From contig NZ_CP011047.1 in NCBI RefSeq assembly GCF_000982825.1, positions 1,488,001 through 1,552,000 on the forward strand: DNA of 64,000 bases. The letters are read 5' to 3'. Of the stretch, positions 24,559 through 33,318 are shown piece by piece. Under the pieces are notes generated by a model that was not told the DNA's origin, did no database searches, and was given only the letters and a program-made list of their open reading frames with translations. This DNA comes from Cronobacter sakazakii. GTDB lineage: Bacteria > Pseudomonadota > Gammaproteobacteria > Enterobacterales > Enterobacteriaceae. Made by a program: the position numbers and the translations under genes. How positions within the stretch are numbered: position 1 is the first letter of the stretch; each line of letters opens with the position of its first letter.

Positions 24559-25860
24559 TCACAGCATGACGCTGCCCAGCAGGAAGCCAAAGCAGACGGA
24601 GAGCACAACGCCGAGCGTGCCCGGAATAAAAAACGGGTGGTTAAAGACGAAGCGGCCAATACGCGTGGTGCCGGTATCGTCCATCTGTACGGCGGCAACC
24701 AGTGTCGGATAGGTCGGCAGAATAAACAGGCCGGAAACGGCGGCAAAAGAGGCGACGGCTGTCAGCGGGGAGACGTTCAGCGCCAGCGCCATCGGCATCA
24801 GCGCTTTGGCGGTCGCCGCCTGAGAATAAAGCAGCGCGGAGGCGATAAAGAAAATCAGCGCCAGCAGCCACGGGTGGCCCTGAATCACGCTGCCCGCCGT
24901 GGCTTTGATCCAGTCGATATTGGCGGAAACGAAGGTGTCGCCAAGCCACGCCACGCCGAGGATACAGATACAGGCGCTCATTCCCGCTTTAAAGGTGCTG
25001 GAGTTCAGAATGGTGTCGGTTTCCACGCGGCAGAGAAGCGTGATAAGCGTCGCGACGCTCAGCATGATGATGAGGATGGCGCTGGTGGTGTTCATCAGCG
25101 GTTTTGCCACAAGGCCAAGGCTCGGGCTGTTGATAATCGCATATGCAACAACGCAAACCACGCCCAGCAGGAACAGCCATACGGAGGTTTTGGCGCGCGG
25201 TTTGATGTCAATTTGCTTATCGCCGCGCAGCTCGATTAACCCCTCTTCAAGACGTTTGAGGTACACCGGATCGTCGGAAAGCTTCGAGTTAAAAAGGATC
25301 GAGACGAGAAAAGACATGACCAGGACCGCCGCGAGCGTAGAAGGGATAACGACCATCAGCAGATGAATGTAGCTGACGCCGTGACCTTCCATCACCGAGG
25401 ACATATACACCACGGCCGCGGAAATCGGCGACGCCGTGATGGCTATCTGCGCGGCGACCACGGCGGTGGAGAGCGGACGGCAAGGCTTCACGCCCTGTTC
25501 TTTGGCCACTTCGGCGATAACCGGCAGCGTGGCGAGCGAGATATTCCCGGTACCGGCGAAAATCGTCAGAAAATAAGTGACGATGGGAGCCAGTATCGTG
25601 ATGTATTTCGGGTTTTTGCGCAGCAGCTTTTCCGTCTGGTTGACCAGGAAATCGAGCCCGCCCGCGACCTGCATGGCGGAGATGGCGGCGATCACCGCCA
25701 TGATGATTGAGATAACGTCAAAAGGGATATTACCGGGTTTCACCCCGATGGCGGCGAGGACCAGCACGCCCAACCCGCCTGCATACCCAATGCCGATTCC
25801 CCCAAGCCTGGCGCCAAGAAAAATGGCCAGTAAAACGATGATAAGTTCGACAACTATCAT
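24559..25860 (-). CDS. dcuA: anaerobic C4-dicarboxylate antiporter DcuA
   Basis: The 433-residue polytopic protein matches E. coli DcuA in length and sequence (start MIVVELIIVLLAIFLGARLGG). It exchanges fumarate, malate or aspartate for succinate across the inner membrane. It lies 112 bp after aspA, with a terminator-like hairpin between, so aspartase, DcuA and the fumarate reductase encoded further on together support fumarate respiration. Confidence 0.97.
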   Translation of the reverse strand: MIVVELIIVLLAIFLGARLGGIGIGYAGGLGVLVLAAIGVKPGNIPFDVISIIMAVIAAISAMQVAGGLDFLVNQTEKLLRKNPKYITILAPIVTYFLTIFAGTGNISLATLPVIAEVAKEQGVKPCRPLSTAVVAAQIAITASPISAAVVYMSSVMEGHGVSYIHLLMVVIPSTLAAVLVMSFLVSILFNSKLSDDPVYLKRLEEGLIELRGDKQIDIKPRAKTSVWLFLLGVVCVVAYAIINSPSLGLVAKPLMNTTSAILIIMLSVATLITLLCRVETDTILNSSTFKAGMSACICILGVAWLGDTFVSANIDWIKATAGSVIQGHPWLLALIFFIASALLYSQAATAKALMPMALALNVSPLTAVASFAAVSGLFILPTYPTLVAAVQMDDTGTTRIGRFVFNHPFFIPGTLGVVLSVCFGFLLGSVML

Positions 25861-25924
25861 GATGGCTTCCTTGATGGTTAATTGTTGGATAATTAAAAGT
25901 TATAATTTGGTATCCATTAAACGA

Positions 25925-25952
25925 AAAAGGCACGTCCGAAGACGTGCCTTTT
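25925..25952. terminator. hairpin between aspA and dcuA
   Basis: AAAAGGCACGTC, loop CGAA, GACGTGCCTTTT: a 12-bp perfect stem with A/T arms, followed on the minus strand by a T-rich run. It probably terminates part of the aspA transcripts. Confidence 0.88.
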
Positions 25953-25972
25953 CAGTGTACCGCGAAAGGGGA

Positions 25973-27409
25973 TTACTGTTCGCTTTCATCGGTATAGCGT
26001 TTTGCTTTGTAGGCCGGATGCATCAGGTTCTGGACAGAGAAAATGTCGTCCAGCTCCGCTTCCGTCAGCAGACCGCGCTCCAGTACGACTTCACGCACGC
26101 TCTTGCCGGTTTCAGCGCAAATCTTCCCGACGATATCGCCGTTGTGGTGGCCGATGAACGGGTTGAGATAGGTGACGATACCGATAGAGTTGTAGACGTA
26201 GCCTTCGCACACTTCTTTATTGGCGGTAATGCCGTTGACGCATTTTTCCAGCAAGTTGTAGCAGGCGTTGGTCAGGATATGAATCGACTCAAACATCGCC
26301 TGGCCGATGACCGGCTCCATCACGTTCAGCTGCAGCTGGCCGGCTTCAGACGCCATGGTCACGGTGGTGTCGTTGCCGATGACTTTAAAGCAGACCTGAT
26401 TTACCACTTCCGGCACAACCGGGTTCACTTTGGCTGGCATGATGGACGAACCCGCCTGCAGCTCCGGCAGGTTAATTTCGTTTAAGCCCGCGCGCGGACC
26501 GGAAGAGAGCAGACGCAGGTCGTTACAGATTTTGGAGAGCTTAACGGCCAGTCGCTTGAGCGAGCTGTGCACCATAACGTAAGCGCCGCAGTCGGAGGTC
26601 GCTTCGATCAGGTCTTCCGCCGGAACGACCGGCAGATTGCTCACTTCCGCGAGTTTCTGCACCGCCAGTTGCTGATAACCATCCGGGGTGTTCAGACGCG
26701 TGCCGATAGCGGTCGCGCCGAGGTTCACCTCAAGCAGCAGCTCCGCCGTACGCAGCAGGTTTTTGGTTTCTTCATTCAGCAGCACGTTAAATGCGTGGAA
26801 CTCCTGGCCGAGCGTCATCGGCACGGCGTCCTGAAGCTGGGTGCGGCCCATTTTCAGGATGTTTTCAAACTCGACGGCCTTGCGCTGGAAACCTTCGCCC
26901 AGCTCTTTAATGGCGTCGACCAGTTTCACGACAGACGCGTAAACCGCGATGCGGAAGCCGGTCGGGTAGGCGTCGTTCGTGGACTGGCATTTGTTCACAT
27001 GATCGTTAGGGTTGAGGAACTGGTATTCCCCTTTCTGGTGGCCCATCAGCTCAAGACCAATGTTCGCCAGCACTTCGTTGGTGTTCATGTTAACGGAAGT
27101 GCCCGCGCCGCCCTGGTACACATCGACCGGGAACTGATCCATGCATTTTCCGTTATTCAGCACTTCATCGCAGGCGGCGATAATCGTGTCGGCGATTTTG
27201 CGCGGAATGGTCTGCAACTCTTTGTTGGCCAGCGCCGCCGCCTTTTTCACCATCACCATGCCGCGAACAAACTCAGGGATATCGCTGATTTTGCTGTTGC
27301 TGATGTAAAAGTTTTCAATCGCTCGCAGAGTGTGAACACCGTAGTAGGCATCCGCTGGAACTTCCCTGGTACCCAACAAATCTTCTTCGATACGAATGTT
27401 GTTTAACAT
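25973..27409 (-). CDS. aspA: aspartate ammonia-lyase
   Basis: The 478-residue product has the fumarase/aspartase signature GSSIMPAKVNP in the last third and the E. coli aspartase length. It deaminates aspartate to fumarate and ammonia in the cytoplasm, feeding DcuA-supplied dicarboxylates to fumarate reductase under anaerobic growth. A near-perfect CRP site lies about 190 bp upstream. A long plus-strand frame (26567-27406) is a shadow. Confidence 0.98.
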   Translation of the reverse strand: MLNNIRIEEDLLGTREVPADAYYGVHTLRAIENFYISNSKISDIPEFVRGMVMVKKAAALANKELQTIPRKIADTIIAACDEVLNNGKCMDQFPVDVYQGGAGTSVNMNTNEVLANIGLELMGHQKGEYQFLNPNDHVNKCQSTNDAYPTGFRIAVYASVVKLVDAIKELGEGFQRKAVEFENILKMGRTQLQDAVPMTLGQEFHAFNVLLNEETKNLLRTAELLLEVNLGATAIGTRLNTPDGYQQLAVQKLAEVSNLPVVPAEDLIEATSDCGAYVMVHSSLKRLAVKLSKICNDLRLLSSGPRAGLNEINLPELQAGSSIMPAKVNPVVPEVVNQVCFKVIGNDTTVTMASEAGQLQLNVMEPVIGQAMFESIHILTNACYNLLEKCVNGITANKEVCEGYVYNSIGIVTYLNPFIGHHNGDIVGKICAETGKSVREVVLERGLLTEAELDDIFSVQNLMHPAYKAKRYTDESEQ

Positions 27410-27595
27410 GTGAACCTTCTTACTTAAGCTGACTAAGAATGCACCAAACTCACAGGATATATGTGGTTATGGAGGTAAAATGACCGACATTTATGTCCTT
27501 AATCGGTCTGGTGCCCACGATCATATGCTGATGATAGCGAAAAGCAGTAACCTGGATCACTTATTCCCGGCCGCGTCTGATGACAATTATTAAAC

Positions 27596-27611
27596 TGTGA
27601 AATGGGTCACC
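27596..27611. promoter_or_regulatory. CRP site between aspA and fxsA
   Basis: TGTGA AATGGG TCACC matches the CRP consensus (TGTGA-N6-TCACA) at 9 of 10 fixed positions. aspA is a known CRP/FNR target in E. coli; fxsA on the other side is a second candidate. I find no gene in the rest of 27410-27746. Confidence 0.7.
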
Positions 27612-27708
27612 GCTTAAAAATTTCCAGAAAAAATGTCCGTGCAAAGTGATTGAACTTTGACTAAGGCGCCTCCATCTCAGTGTATATGCGTTCGCACATC
27701 CATTTCTA

Positions 27709-27733
27709 AGGCGCCAGAAGGCGCCTGCTTTTT
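27709..27733 (+). terminator. terminator-like hairpin in the fxsA leader
   Basis: AGGCGCC, loop AGAA, GGCGCCT, then GCTTTTT, ending 2-3 bp before the fxsA ribosome site. A second CTAAGGCGCC occurs 45 bp upstream (27661-27670), which could pair alternatively. It may be an attenuator for fxsA, or simply the terminator of a short leader RNA. Confidence 0.7.
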
Positions 27734-27746
27734 ACAGGAGAACCCG

Positions 27747-28223
27747 GTGCGCTGGATACCCTTTATCGCCTTCTTTCTTTACATCTACATTGAAATTTCC
27801 ATCTTTATTCAGGTGGCGCATGTGTTCGGCGTTTTTCTGACCTTAGTACTGGTGATTTTCACCTCGGTCATCGGGATGTCGCTGGTGCGTAACCAAGGCT
27901 TTAAAAACCTGATGCTGATGCAGCAGAAAATGGAAGCGGGCGAAAGCCCGGCGGCGGAAATGCTGAAGAGCGTGTCGCTGATTATCGCAGGCCTGTTGCT
28001 TCTGTTGCCTGGCTTCTTTACCGATTTCCTCGGCCTGCTGTTGCTGCTGCCGCCGGTGCAAAAACTTATTACCCTGCGCCTGATGCCGCATTTGCGCTTT
28101 GGGCGGATGCCGGGCGGTGGTTTTGGGGCTTCATCGCAGGGCGGCAACACCTTCGACGGCGAGTACCAGCGTAAAGACGACGGCCCCAAACGTCTTGAAG
28201 ACCACGATCGCGACTCGCGATAA
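27747..28223 (+). CDS. fxsA: FxsA membrane protein
   Basis: The GTG at 27747 is preceded by AGGAG with 6-bp spacing and gives 158 residues, the E. coli length; a longer frame from a TTG would read through the leader hairpin. The protein has three to four membrane segments and a polar C-terminal tail (GGNTFDGEYQRKDD). FxsA in E. coli suppresses F-exclusion of phage T7 when overproduced; its normal role is unknown. It is immediately upstream of the groE promoter. Confidence 0.93.
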   Translation: MRWIPFIAFFLYIYIEISIFIQVAHVFGVFLTLVLVIFTSVIGMSLVRNQGFKNLMLMQQKMEAGESPAAEMLKSVSLIIAGLLLLLPGFFTDFLGLLLLLPPVQKLITLRLMPHLRFGRMPGGGFGASSQGGNTFDGEYQRKDDGPKRLEDHDRDSR

Positions 28224-28244
28224 AAAATCCAAAAAATTTTTTTC

Positions 28245-28283
28245 TTTTCCCCCTTGAAGGGGGAAAACCCCAACCCCATCTCT
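28245..28283 (+). promoter_or_regulatory. sigma-32 promoter of groESL
   Basis: The -35 CCCTTGAA (28251-28258) and -10 CCCCATCT (28274-28281) are 15 bp apart and match the heat-shock consensus. The -35 lies in a 23-bp inverted repeat (28245-28267, 11-bp arms around a central G). That palindrome may also serve as the fxsA terminator. Confidence 0.9.
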
Positions 28284-28359
28284 CAGGGCACCAGCCGGAA
28301 ACCTTCACGGGCCGGCTCAATCCCTAACTGATACGGACTTTCTCAAAGGAGAGCTATCA

Positions 28360-28653
28360 ATGAATATTCGTCCATTGCATGATCGCGTGATCGTCAAGCG
28401 TAAAGAAATTGAATCTAAATCTGCTGGCGGCATCGTTCTGACCGGCTCCGCTGCGGGTAAATCCACGCGTGGCGAAGTGCTGGCTGTTGGCAATGGCCGC
28501 ATCCTTGAAAATGGCGAAGTGAAGCCGCTGGATGTGAAAGTGGGCGACATCGTAATTTTCAACGATGGCTATGGTGTAAAAACCGAGAAGCTGGACGATC
28601 AGGAAGTGCTGATCATGTCTGAAAGCGACATTCTGGCAATTGTTGAAGCGTAA
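28360..28653 (+). CDS. groES: co-chaperonin GroES
   Basis: 97 residues, nearly identical to E. coli GroES, starting [14 protein letters not shown]. The mobile loop ([16 protein letters not shown]) that binds GroEL is present. The heptamer caps the GroEL chamber in the cytoplasm. AAAGGAG precedes the ATG, and groEL follows after 49 bp. Confidence 0.99.
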
Positions 28654-28702
28654 TCTCACGCGCGAACAAAACTGAACGTACGAATTTAAGGGAAATAACG
28701 AT

Positions 28703-30346
28703 ATGGCAGCTAAAGACGTAAAATTCGGTAACGACGCTCGTGTGAAAATGCTCCGCGGCGTAAACGTACTGGCAGACGCAGTGAAAGTCACCCTGGGCCC
28801 GAAAGGCCGTAACGTGGTGCTGGATAAATCTTTCGGTGCGCCGACCATCACCAAAGACGGCGTGTCCGTAGCACGTGAAATCGAACTGGAAGACAAGTTC
28901 GAAAACATGGGTGCCCAGATGGTGAAAGAAGTGGCCTCCAAAGCGAACGACGCGGCAGGCGACGGTACCACCACTGCAACCGTACTGGCACAGGCTATTA
29001 TCACCGAAGGCCTGAAAGCTGTTGCGGCAGGCATGAACCCGATGGACCTGAAACGCGGTATCGATAAAGCGGTTGTTGCCGCTGTTGAAGAGCTGAAAGC
29101 GCTCTCCGTACCGTGCTCTGACTCTAAAGCTATCGCTCAGGTCGGCACCATCTCCGCTAACTCCGATGAAACCGTAGGTAAACTGATTGCCGAAGCGATG
29201 GAGAAAGTGGGCAAAGAAGGCGTTATCACTGTTGAAGAAGGCACCGGTCTGCAGGACGAGCTGGATGTGGTTGAAGGTATGCAGTTCGACCGCGGCTACC
29301 TGTCTCCGTACTTCATCAACAAGCCGGAAACTGGCGCTGTTGAGCTGGAAAGCCCGTTCATCCTGCTGGCTGACAAAAAAATCTCCAACATCCGCGAAAT
29401 GCTGCCGGTTCTCGAAGCCGTGGCTAAAGCAGGCAAACCGCTGCTGATCATCGCTGAAGATGTTGAAGGCGAAGCACTGGCGACCCTGGTCGTGAACACC
29501 ATGCGCGGCATCGTGAAAGTGGCTGCGGTGAAAGCACCGGGCTTCGGCGACCGTCGTAAAGCTATGCTGCAGGATATCGCAATCCTGACTGGCGGTACCG
29601 TTATCTCTGAAGAGATCGGTATGGAGCTGGAAAAAGCGACCCTGGAAGATCTGGGTCAGGCGAAACGCGTTGTTATCAACAAAGACACCACCACCATCAT
29701 CGATGGCGTGGGCGACGAATCCGCAATCCAGGGCCGTGTTGGTCAGATCCGTCAGCAGATCGAAGAAGCGACCTCTGACTACGACCGTGAAAAACTGCAG
29801 GAGCGCGTAGCTAAACTGGCTGGCGGCGTTGCGGTTATCAAGGTTGGCGCTGCGACCGAAGTGGAAATGAAAGAGAAGAAAGCCCGCGTTGAAGACGCCC
29901 TGCACGCAACCCGTGCTGCGGTGGAAGAAGGCGTGGTTGCTGGTGGCGGTGTAGCGCTGGTGCGTGTTGCTGCGAAACTGACCGAACTGACTGGCCAGAA
30001 CGAAGACCAGAACGTGGGTATTAAAGTTGCGCTGCGCGCAATGGAAGCTCCGCTGCGTCAGATCGTGTCCAACGCCGGTGAAGAGCCGTCTGTTGTCGCG
30101 AACAACGTGAAAGCTGGCGACGGTAACTATGGTTACAACGCGGCGACCGAAGAATACGGCAACATGATCGACATGGGTATCCTGGATCCGACCAAAGTGA
30201 CCCGTTCTGCACTGCAGTACGCGTCTTCTGTGGCTGGCCTGATGATCACCACCGAGTGCATGGTTACCGATCTGCCGAAAGAAGATAAAGCCGACTTAGG
30301 CGCTGCAGGCATGGGCGGCATGGGCGGTATGGGCGGTATGATGTAA
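28703..30346 (+). CDS. groEL: chaperonin GroEL
   Basis: The 547-residue subunit is almost the same as the E. coli protein, with the ATP-binding [11 protein letters not shown] segment and a glycine-methionine tail ([12 protein letters not shown]). With GroES it folds cytoplasmic proteins in an ATP-driven cycle. Codon use is strongly biased, as expected of a highly expressed gene. A 430-codon open frame on the opposite strand (28613-29905) is a by-product of that bias. Confidence 0.99.
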
Positions 30347-30356
30347 TTTAATCTTC

Positions 30357-30461
30357 ATACTTCAGGCCCAGTGCGTTGGCTGCATTCATTCACCCCCGTC
30401 ACTTACTGAGGTAAGCGCCTGGGATTCATGAACTTGCCGCCTGCCTGCAACCTGAATTATT
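30357..30461. repeat. ERIC element
   Basis: The central part closely resembles the enterobacterial repetitive intergenic consensus: TTCACCCCCGTCACTTACTG followed by GGTAAGCGCCTGGGATTCAT, which correspond to the two standard ERIC primer sites. The outer parts (CAGGCCCAGTGCGTTGGCTGC and CTGCCTGCAACCTGAATTAT) complete an imperfect inverted repeat. Length is roughly 105-110 bp, a little short of the 127-bp standard. Confidence 0.8.
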
Positions 30462-30474
30462 CGATTAAAAACAG

Positions 30475-30505
30475 AAAACCCCGGTCAGGAATGGCCGGGG
30501 TTTTT
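30475..30505 (+). terminator. groESL terminator
   Basis: AAAACCCCGG, 10-nt loop, CCGGGGTTTT followed by TCTTTT. It comes after the ERIC element, about 130 bp downstream of groEL. Confidence 0.88.
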
Positions 30506-30587
30506 CTTTTGGTCATCTTTTTAGTATAAGGTCTTACCGGGCTTACGCAGCCCAGGCTATCACCAGCTATTCATAATGGGGAACAAC

Positions 30588-30941
30588 ATGCGCTTGAAAG
30601 TCACTACAGGAATGGTTGTCGCAGCGCTGCTGCTGGCGGGATGCAGCAACGGTAACTCACTCTCTGCCGCAGGCCAGAGCGTGCGTTTTGTTGAAGAGCA
30701 GCCAGGTAAAGAGTGCCGCTTACTGGGCACGGCGACCGGTGAGCAGAGCAACTGGCTTTCTGGTCAGCACGGCGAAGAGGGCGGCTCCATGCGCGGTGCG
30801 GCAAACGATCTGCGTAATCAGGCCGCAGCGATGGGCGGCAATGTGCTTTATGGCGTAAGCAGCCCGACCCAGAACCTGCTTTCAAGCTTTGTTCCAACAT
30901 CCAGCAAAATGGTCGGTCAGGTGTATAAATGCCCGAACTGA
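30588..30941 (+). CDS. yjeI: DUF4156 lipoprotein YjeI
   Basis: The ATG at 30588 (GGGGA site, 5-bp spacing) gives 117 residues, matching E. coli YjeI; an ATG 12 bp upstream is the alternative. A lipoprotein signal ends in LLLAGCS with the acylated cysteine at residue 19. The rest carries QSNWLSGQHGEEGGSMRGA and ends GQVYKCPN. It is an envelope lipoprotein of unknown function. Confidence 0.93.
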   Translation: MRLKVTTGMVVAALLLAGCSNGNSLSAAGQSVRFVEEQPGKECRLLGTATGEQSNWLSGQHGEEGGSMRGAANDLRNQAAAMGGNVLYGVSSPTQNLLSSFVPTSSKMVGQVYKCPN

Positions 30942-30980
30942 AAGTGATATCACCGCATTAACGGTTTTGAAAGATAAAAA

Positions 30981-31184
30981 GGCGGGTGCGCTGCGCTTAC
31001 CCGCCCTACGATTTTAACGCCGCGCTGGGTTTGACTGTGGCGGGTGCGCTGCGCTTACCCGCCCTACGATTTTAACGCCGCGTTGGGTTTGACTGTGGCG
31101 GCTGCGCTGCGCTTACTTGCCCTACAGGTTTATCGCTGCCGCTTTTTCTGCGTAGGGCGGGTAAGCGCCAGCGCACCCGCCGCC
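30981..31184. repeat. 58-bp tandem repeats and inverted REP-like copy
   Basis: Three copies of a unit beginning GGCGGGTGCGCTGCGCTTAC start at 30981, 31039 and 31097 (period 58 bp; the third has diverged). An inverted copy (GTAGGGCGGGTAAGCGCCAG) begins at 31152. Each unit holds a GGCGGGT...ACCCGCC stem typical of REP/BIME elements in this group of enterics. The cluster sits between convergent yjeI and epmB. The same stem recurs at 39767-39852. Confidence 0.88.
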
Positions 31185-31202
31185 TTGCCATTCACGATAA
31201 AA

Positions 31203-32231
31203 TCAATTCTGTCGCAGCTGCAAATCCAGCGGCGTTTTGCTCGGCTCGCCACCAATTTCACGCGCCAGCTTCGGCACCAGATAACCGGAAACCCGCGACA
31301 ACAGCTCGCGCATAATCGCCCGCGCCTCGTCGTCGCTCACCATAAAATGCGCCGCGCCTTGTACTTTATCCAGCACATGCAGGTAATAGGGCATCACGCC
31401 CGCATCAAACAGCGCATTGCTGAGCGCCGCCAGCGTTGCCGCGTTATCGTTCACGCCTTTCAACAGCACGCTCTGGTTCAGCAGCGTAACGCCTGCCGCG
31501 CGCAGCTTCGCCATTCCCGCGCGAAACGCGTCGTCAATTTCCTGTGCATGGTTAATGTGATTCACGAGGAGCACCTGCAAACGCGTCTCGCCGAGCAGCC
31601 GGACCAGCGCATCGGTAATACGCGCCGGGATAACAATTGGCAGACGGCTGTGGATGCGCAGGCGCTTGATATGTGGGATCGCCTCAAGATGCGCGACCAG
31701 CCATTCCAGCTCGTGGTCTTTCGCCATCAGCGGATCGCCGCCGGAGAAAATAATTTCATCCAGCTCCGGGTGCGCGGCGATGTAATCCAGCGCGGCCTGC
31801 CAGTTGCGCTTATTGCCCTGGTTATCCGCATACGGGAAATGACGGCGGAAGCAGTAGCGGCAATTCACCGCACAGCCGCCTTTTACCAGCAGCAGCGCGC
31901 GATTGTGGTACTTATGAAGGAGGCCTGGCACCACACTGTTTTGCTCTTCCAGCGGATCGGTGGTAAAACCGGGCGCCGCGACAAACTCCTCGCGCGCGGT
32001 TAATACCTGGCGCAGCAGCGGATCCTGCGGGTTGCCTTTCTCCATCCGCGCGGCGAACGCGCGCGGTACGCGCAGCGCAAATAACCGGCGCGCGTCGCGA
32101 CCTGCCAGCAATTCTTCACTGGCGTCTATATTGAGAAGGTGCAGGAGCTCATCGGGATCGGTGATAACATCGGCAAGTTGCGATAACCAATCTTCTCGGG
32201 ATGGGGTATTTAGGGTTACAATATGCGCCAT
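31203..32231 (-). CDS. epmB: EF-P (R)-beta-lysylation 2,3-aminomutase EpmB
   Basis: A 342-residue radical SAM enzyme with CxxxCxxC at Cys120, 124 and 127 and a C-terminal PLP lysine at residue 332. It makes (R)-beta-lysine from (S)-alpha-lysine, which EpmA then attaches to elongation factor P. It is divergent from efp, with 40 bp between their starts, and epmA is in the same window. Confidence 0.97.
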   Translation of the reverse strand: MAHIVTLNTPSREDWLSQLADVITDPDELLHLLNIDASEELLAGRDARRLFALRVPRAFAARMEKGNPQDPLLRQVLTAREEFVAAPGFTTDPLEEQNSVVPGLLHKYHNRALLLVKGGCAVNCRYCFRRHFPYADNQGNKRNWQAALDYIAAHPELDEIIFSGGDPLMAKDHELEWLVAHLEAIPHIKRLRIHSRLPIVIPARITDALVRLLGETRLQVLLVNHINHAQEIDDAFRAGMAKLRAAGVTLLNQSVLLKGVNDNAATLAALSNALFDAGVMPYYLHVLDKVQGAAHFMVSDDEARAIMRELLSRVSGYLVPKLAREIGGEPSKTPLDLQLRQN

Positions 32232-32271
32232 TTTGTGGCTTAGCTACCAGTTAACAATTTCAGAGGGCCTT

Positions 32272-32838
32272 ATGGCGACTTATTCTAGCAACGATTTTCG
32301 TGCCGGTCTTAAAATCATGATGGACGGCGAACCGTACGCCGTTGAATCCAGCGAATTCGTTAAACCGGGTAAAGGTCAGGCGTTCGCACGCGTTAAGCTG
32401 CGCCGTCTGCTGACCGGTTCTCGCGTTGAGAAAACCTTTAAATCCACCGACTCCGCTGAAGGCGCAGACGTTGTGGATATGAACCTGACTTACCTCTACA
32501 ACGACGGTGAGTTCTGGCACTTCATGAACAACGAAACTTTCGAACAGCTGGCTGCGGATGCCAAAGCCGTTGGCGACAACGCGAAATGGCTGCTGGACCA
32601 GGCTGAGTGCATCGTGACCCTGTGGAACGGCCAGCCTATCTCCGTTACCCCGCCGAACTTCGTAGAGCTGGAAATCGTGGATACCGATCCGGGCTTGAAA
32701 GGCGATACCGCAGGCACCGGTGGCAAACCGGCGACCCTGTCTACCGGCGCTGTGGTAAAAGTACCGCTGTTCGTACAGATCGGCGAAGTCATCAAAGTGG
32801 ATACCCGCTCTGGTGAATACGTTTCCCGCGTAAAATAA
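32272..32838 (+). CDS. efp: elongation factor P
   Basis: Starting at ATG 32272, the product is 188 residues, the usual EF-P length. The modified lysine is Lys34 in FVKPGKGQAF. EF-P relieves ribosome stalling at polyproline stretches once it is beta-lysylated by EpmA/EpmB. A longer open frame upstream reads through the epmB start and is not coding. Codon bias indicates high expression. Confidence 0.98.
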   Translation: MATYSSNDFRAGLKIMMDGEPYAVESSEFVKPGKGQAFARVKLRRLLTGSRVEKTFKSTDSAEGADVVDMNLTYLYNDGEFWHFMNNETFEQLAADAKAVGDNAKWLLDQAECIVTLWNGQPISVTPPNFVELEIVDTDPGLKGDTAGTGGKPATLSTGAVVKVPLFVQIGEVIKVDTRSGEYVSRVK

Positions 32839-32853
32839 TCTCGACTGATATCA

Positions 32854-32876
32854 GCGGCGTGGTGTCGCCACGCCGC
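32854..32876 (+). terminator. probable efp terminator
   Basis: GCGGCGTGG, loop TGTCG, CCACGCCGC followed by ATATTTG. The stem is strong but the T-tract is weak. Confidence 0.65.
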
Positions 32877-32896
32877 ATATTTGCAGAGAACGTTCC

Positions 32897-33028
32897 ATGA
32901 AAACCCCGCTGTTACGTCCCCTTTTGATTCTGCTGCTGTGCTCGCTAATCAGCGCCTGTAATACGGCTCGTGGCTTTGGCGAAGATATTCAGCATCTCGG
33001 CGGCGCGATTGAGCGCGCAGTAAAATAG
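32897..33028 (+). CDS. ecnA: entericidin A lipoprotein
   Basis: A 43-codon gene. The signal peptide ends LISAC with Cys21 as the lipid site, and the mature part (CNTARGFGEDIQHLGGAIERAVK) is a short amphipathic helix. In E. coli EcnA is the antidote lipoprotein for EcnB. It lies 58 bp after efp and just before ecnB, the E. coli order. Confidence 0.93.
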   Translation: MKTPLLRPLLILLLCSLISACNTARGFGEDIQHLGGAIERAVK

Positions 33029-33078
33029 TTCTTCTGTTCCTAAAAATCGTTTCCTTCCGGCAGCTTGTCAGTTTTTGT

Positions 33079-33119
33079 CTATGCTTAAAAAGCTATACAC
33101 AAATAACTTAGGCTATAAA
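33079..33119 (+). promoter_or_regulatory. candidate sigma-S promoter of ecnB
   Basis: CTATGCT (33079-33085) is close to the sigma-S -10 consensus CTATACT, with other -10-like elements at about 33093 and 33113. ecnB of E. coli is induced in stationary phase through RpoS. Which -10 is used cannot be decided by eye. Confidence 0.4.
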
Positions 33120-33130
33120 AGGAAGAGATT

Positions 33131-33277
33131 ATGGTTAAGAAAACAATTGCGGCGCTCTTTTCAGCACTGGTCCTTTCTTCACTGTTGACGGCCTGTAACA
33201 CCACGCGTGGTGTAGGCGAAGACATTCAGGACGGCGGTAGCGCAATTTCTGGCGCAGCGACTCGCGCATCGCAGTAA
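33131..33277 (+). CDS. ecnB: entericidin B lipoprotein
   Basis: A 48-codon gene with GAAGAGAT before the ATG. The signal ends LLTACN and acylation is at Cys22. The mature part CNTTRGVGEDIQDGGSAISGA is nearly parallel to EcnA. In E. coli EcnB is the bacteriolytic toxin lipoprotein of the pair, active in stationary phase. Confidence 0.94.
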   Translation: MVKKTIAALFSALVLSSLLTACNTTRGVGEDIQDGGSAISGAATRASQ

Positions 33278-33288
33278 GCTTTGCGACG

Positions 33289-33318
33289 ACGGTACGACCC
33301 CTCCCGGTGTCGTACCGT
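33289..33318. terminator. hairpin between ecnB and ecnR
   Basis: ACGGTACGAC and GTCGTACCGT form a perfect 10-bp stem around a 10-nt loop between the convergent genes. T-tracts are short on both sides. Confidence 0.65.

Noticed and set aside
28613..29905. 430-codon open frame antisense to groEL
   Set aside because: Antisense shadow of a strongly biased gene; Phe/His-rich, no family features.
30981..31184. Possible CRISPR array from the 58-bp periodic repeats
   Set aside because: Repeats are contiguous with no unique spacers and carry REP-type stems; no cas genes nearby.
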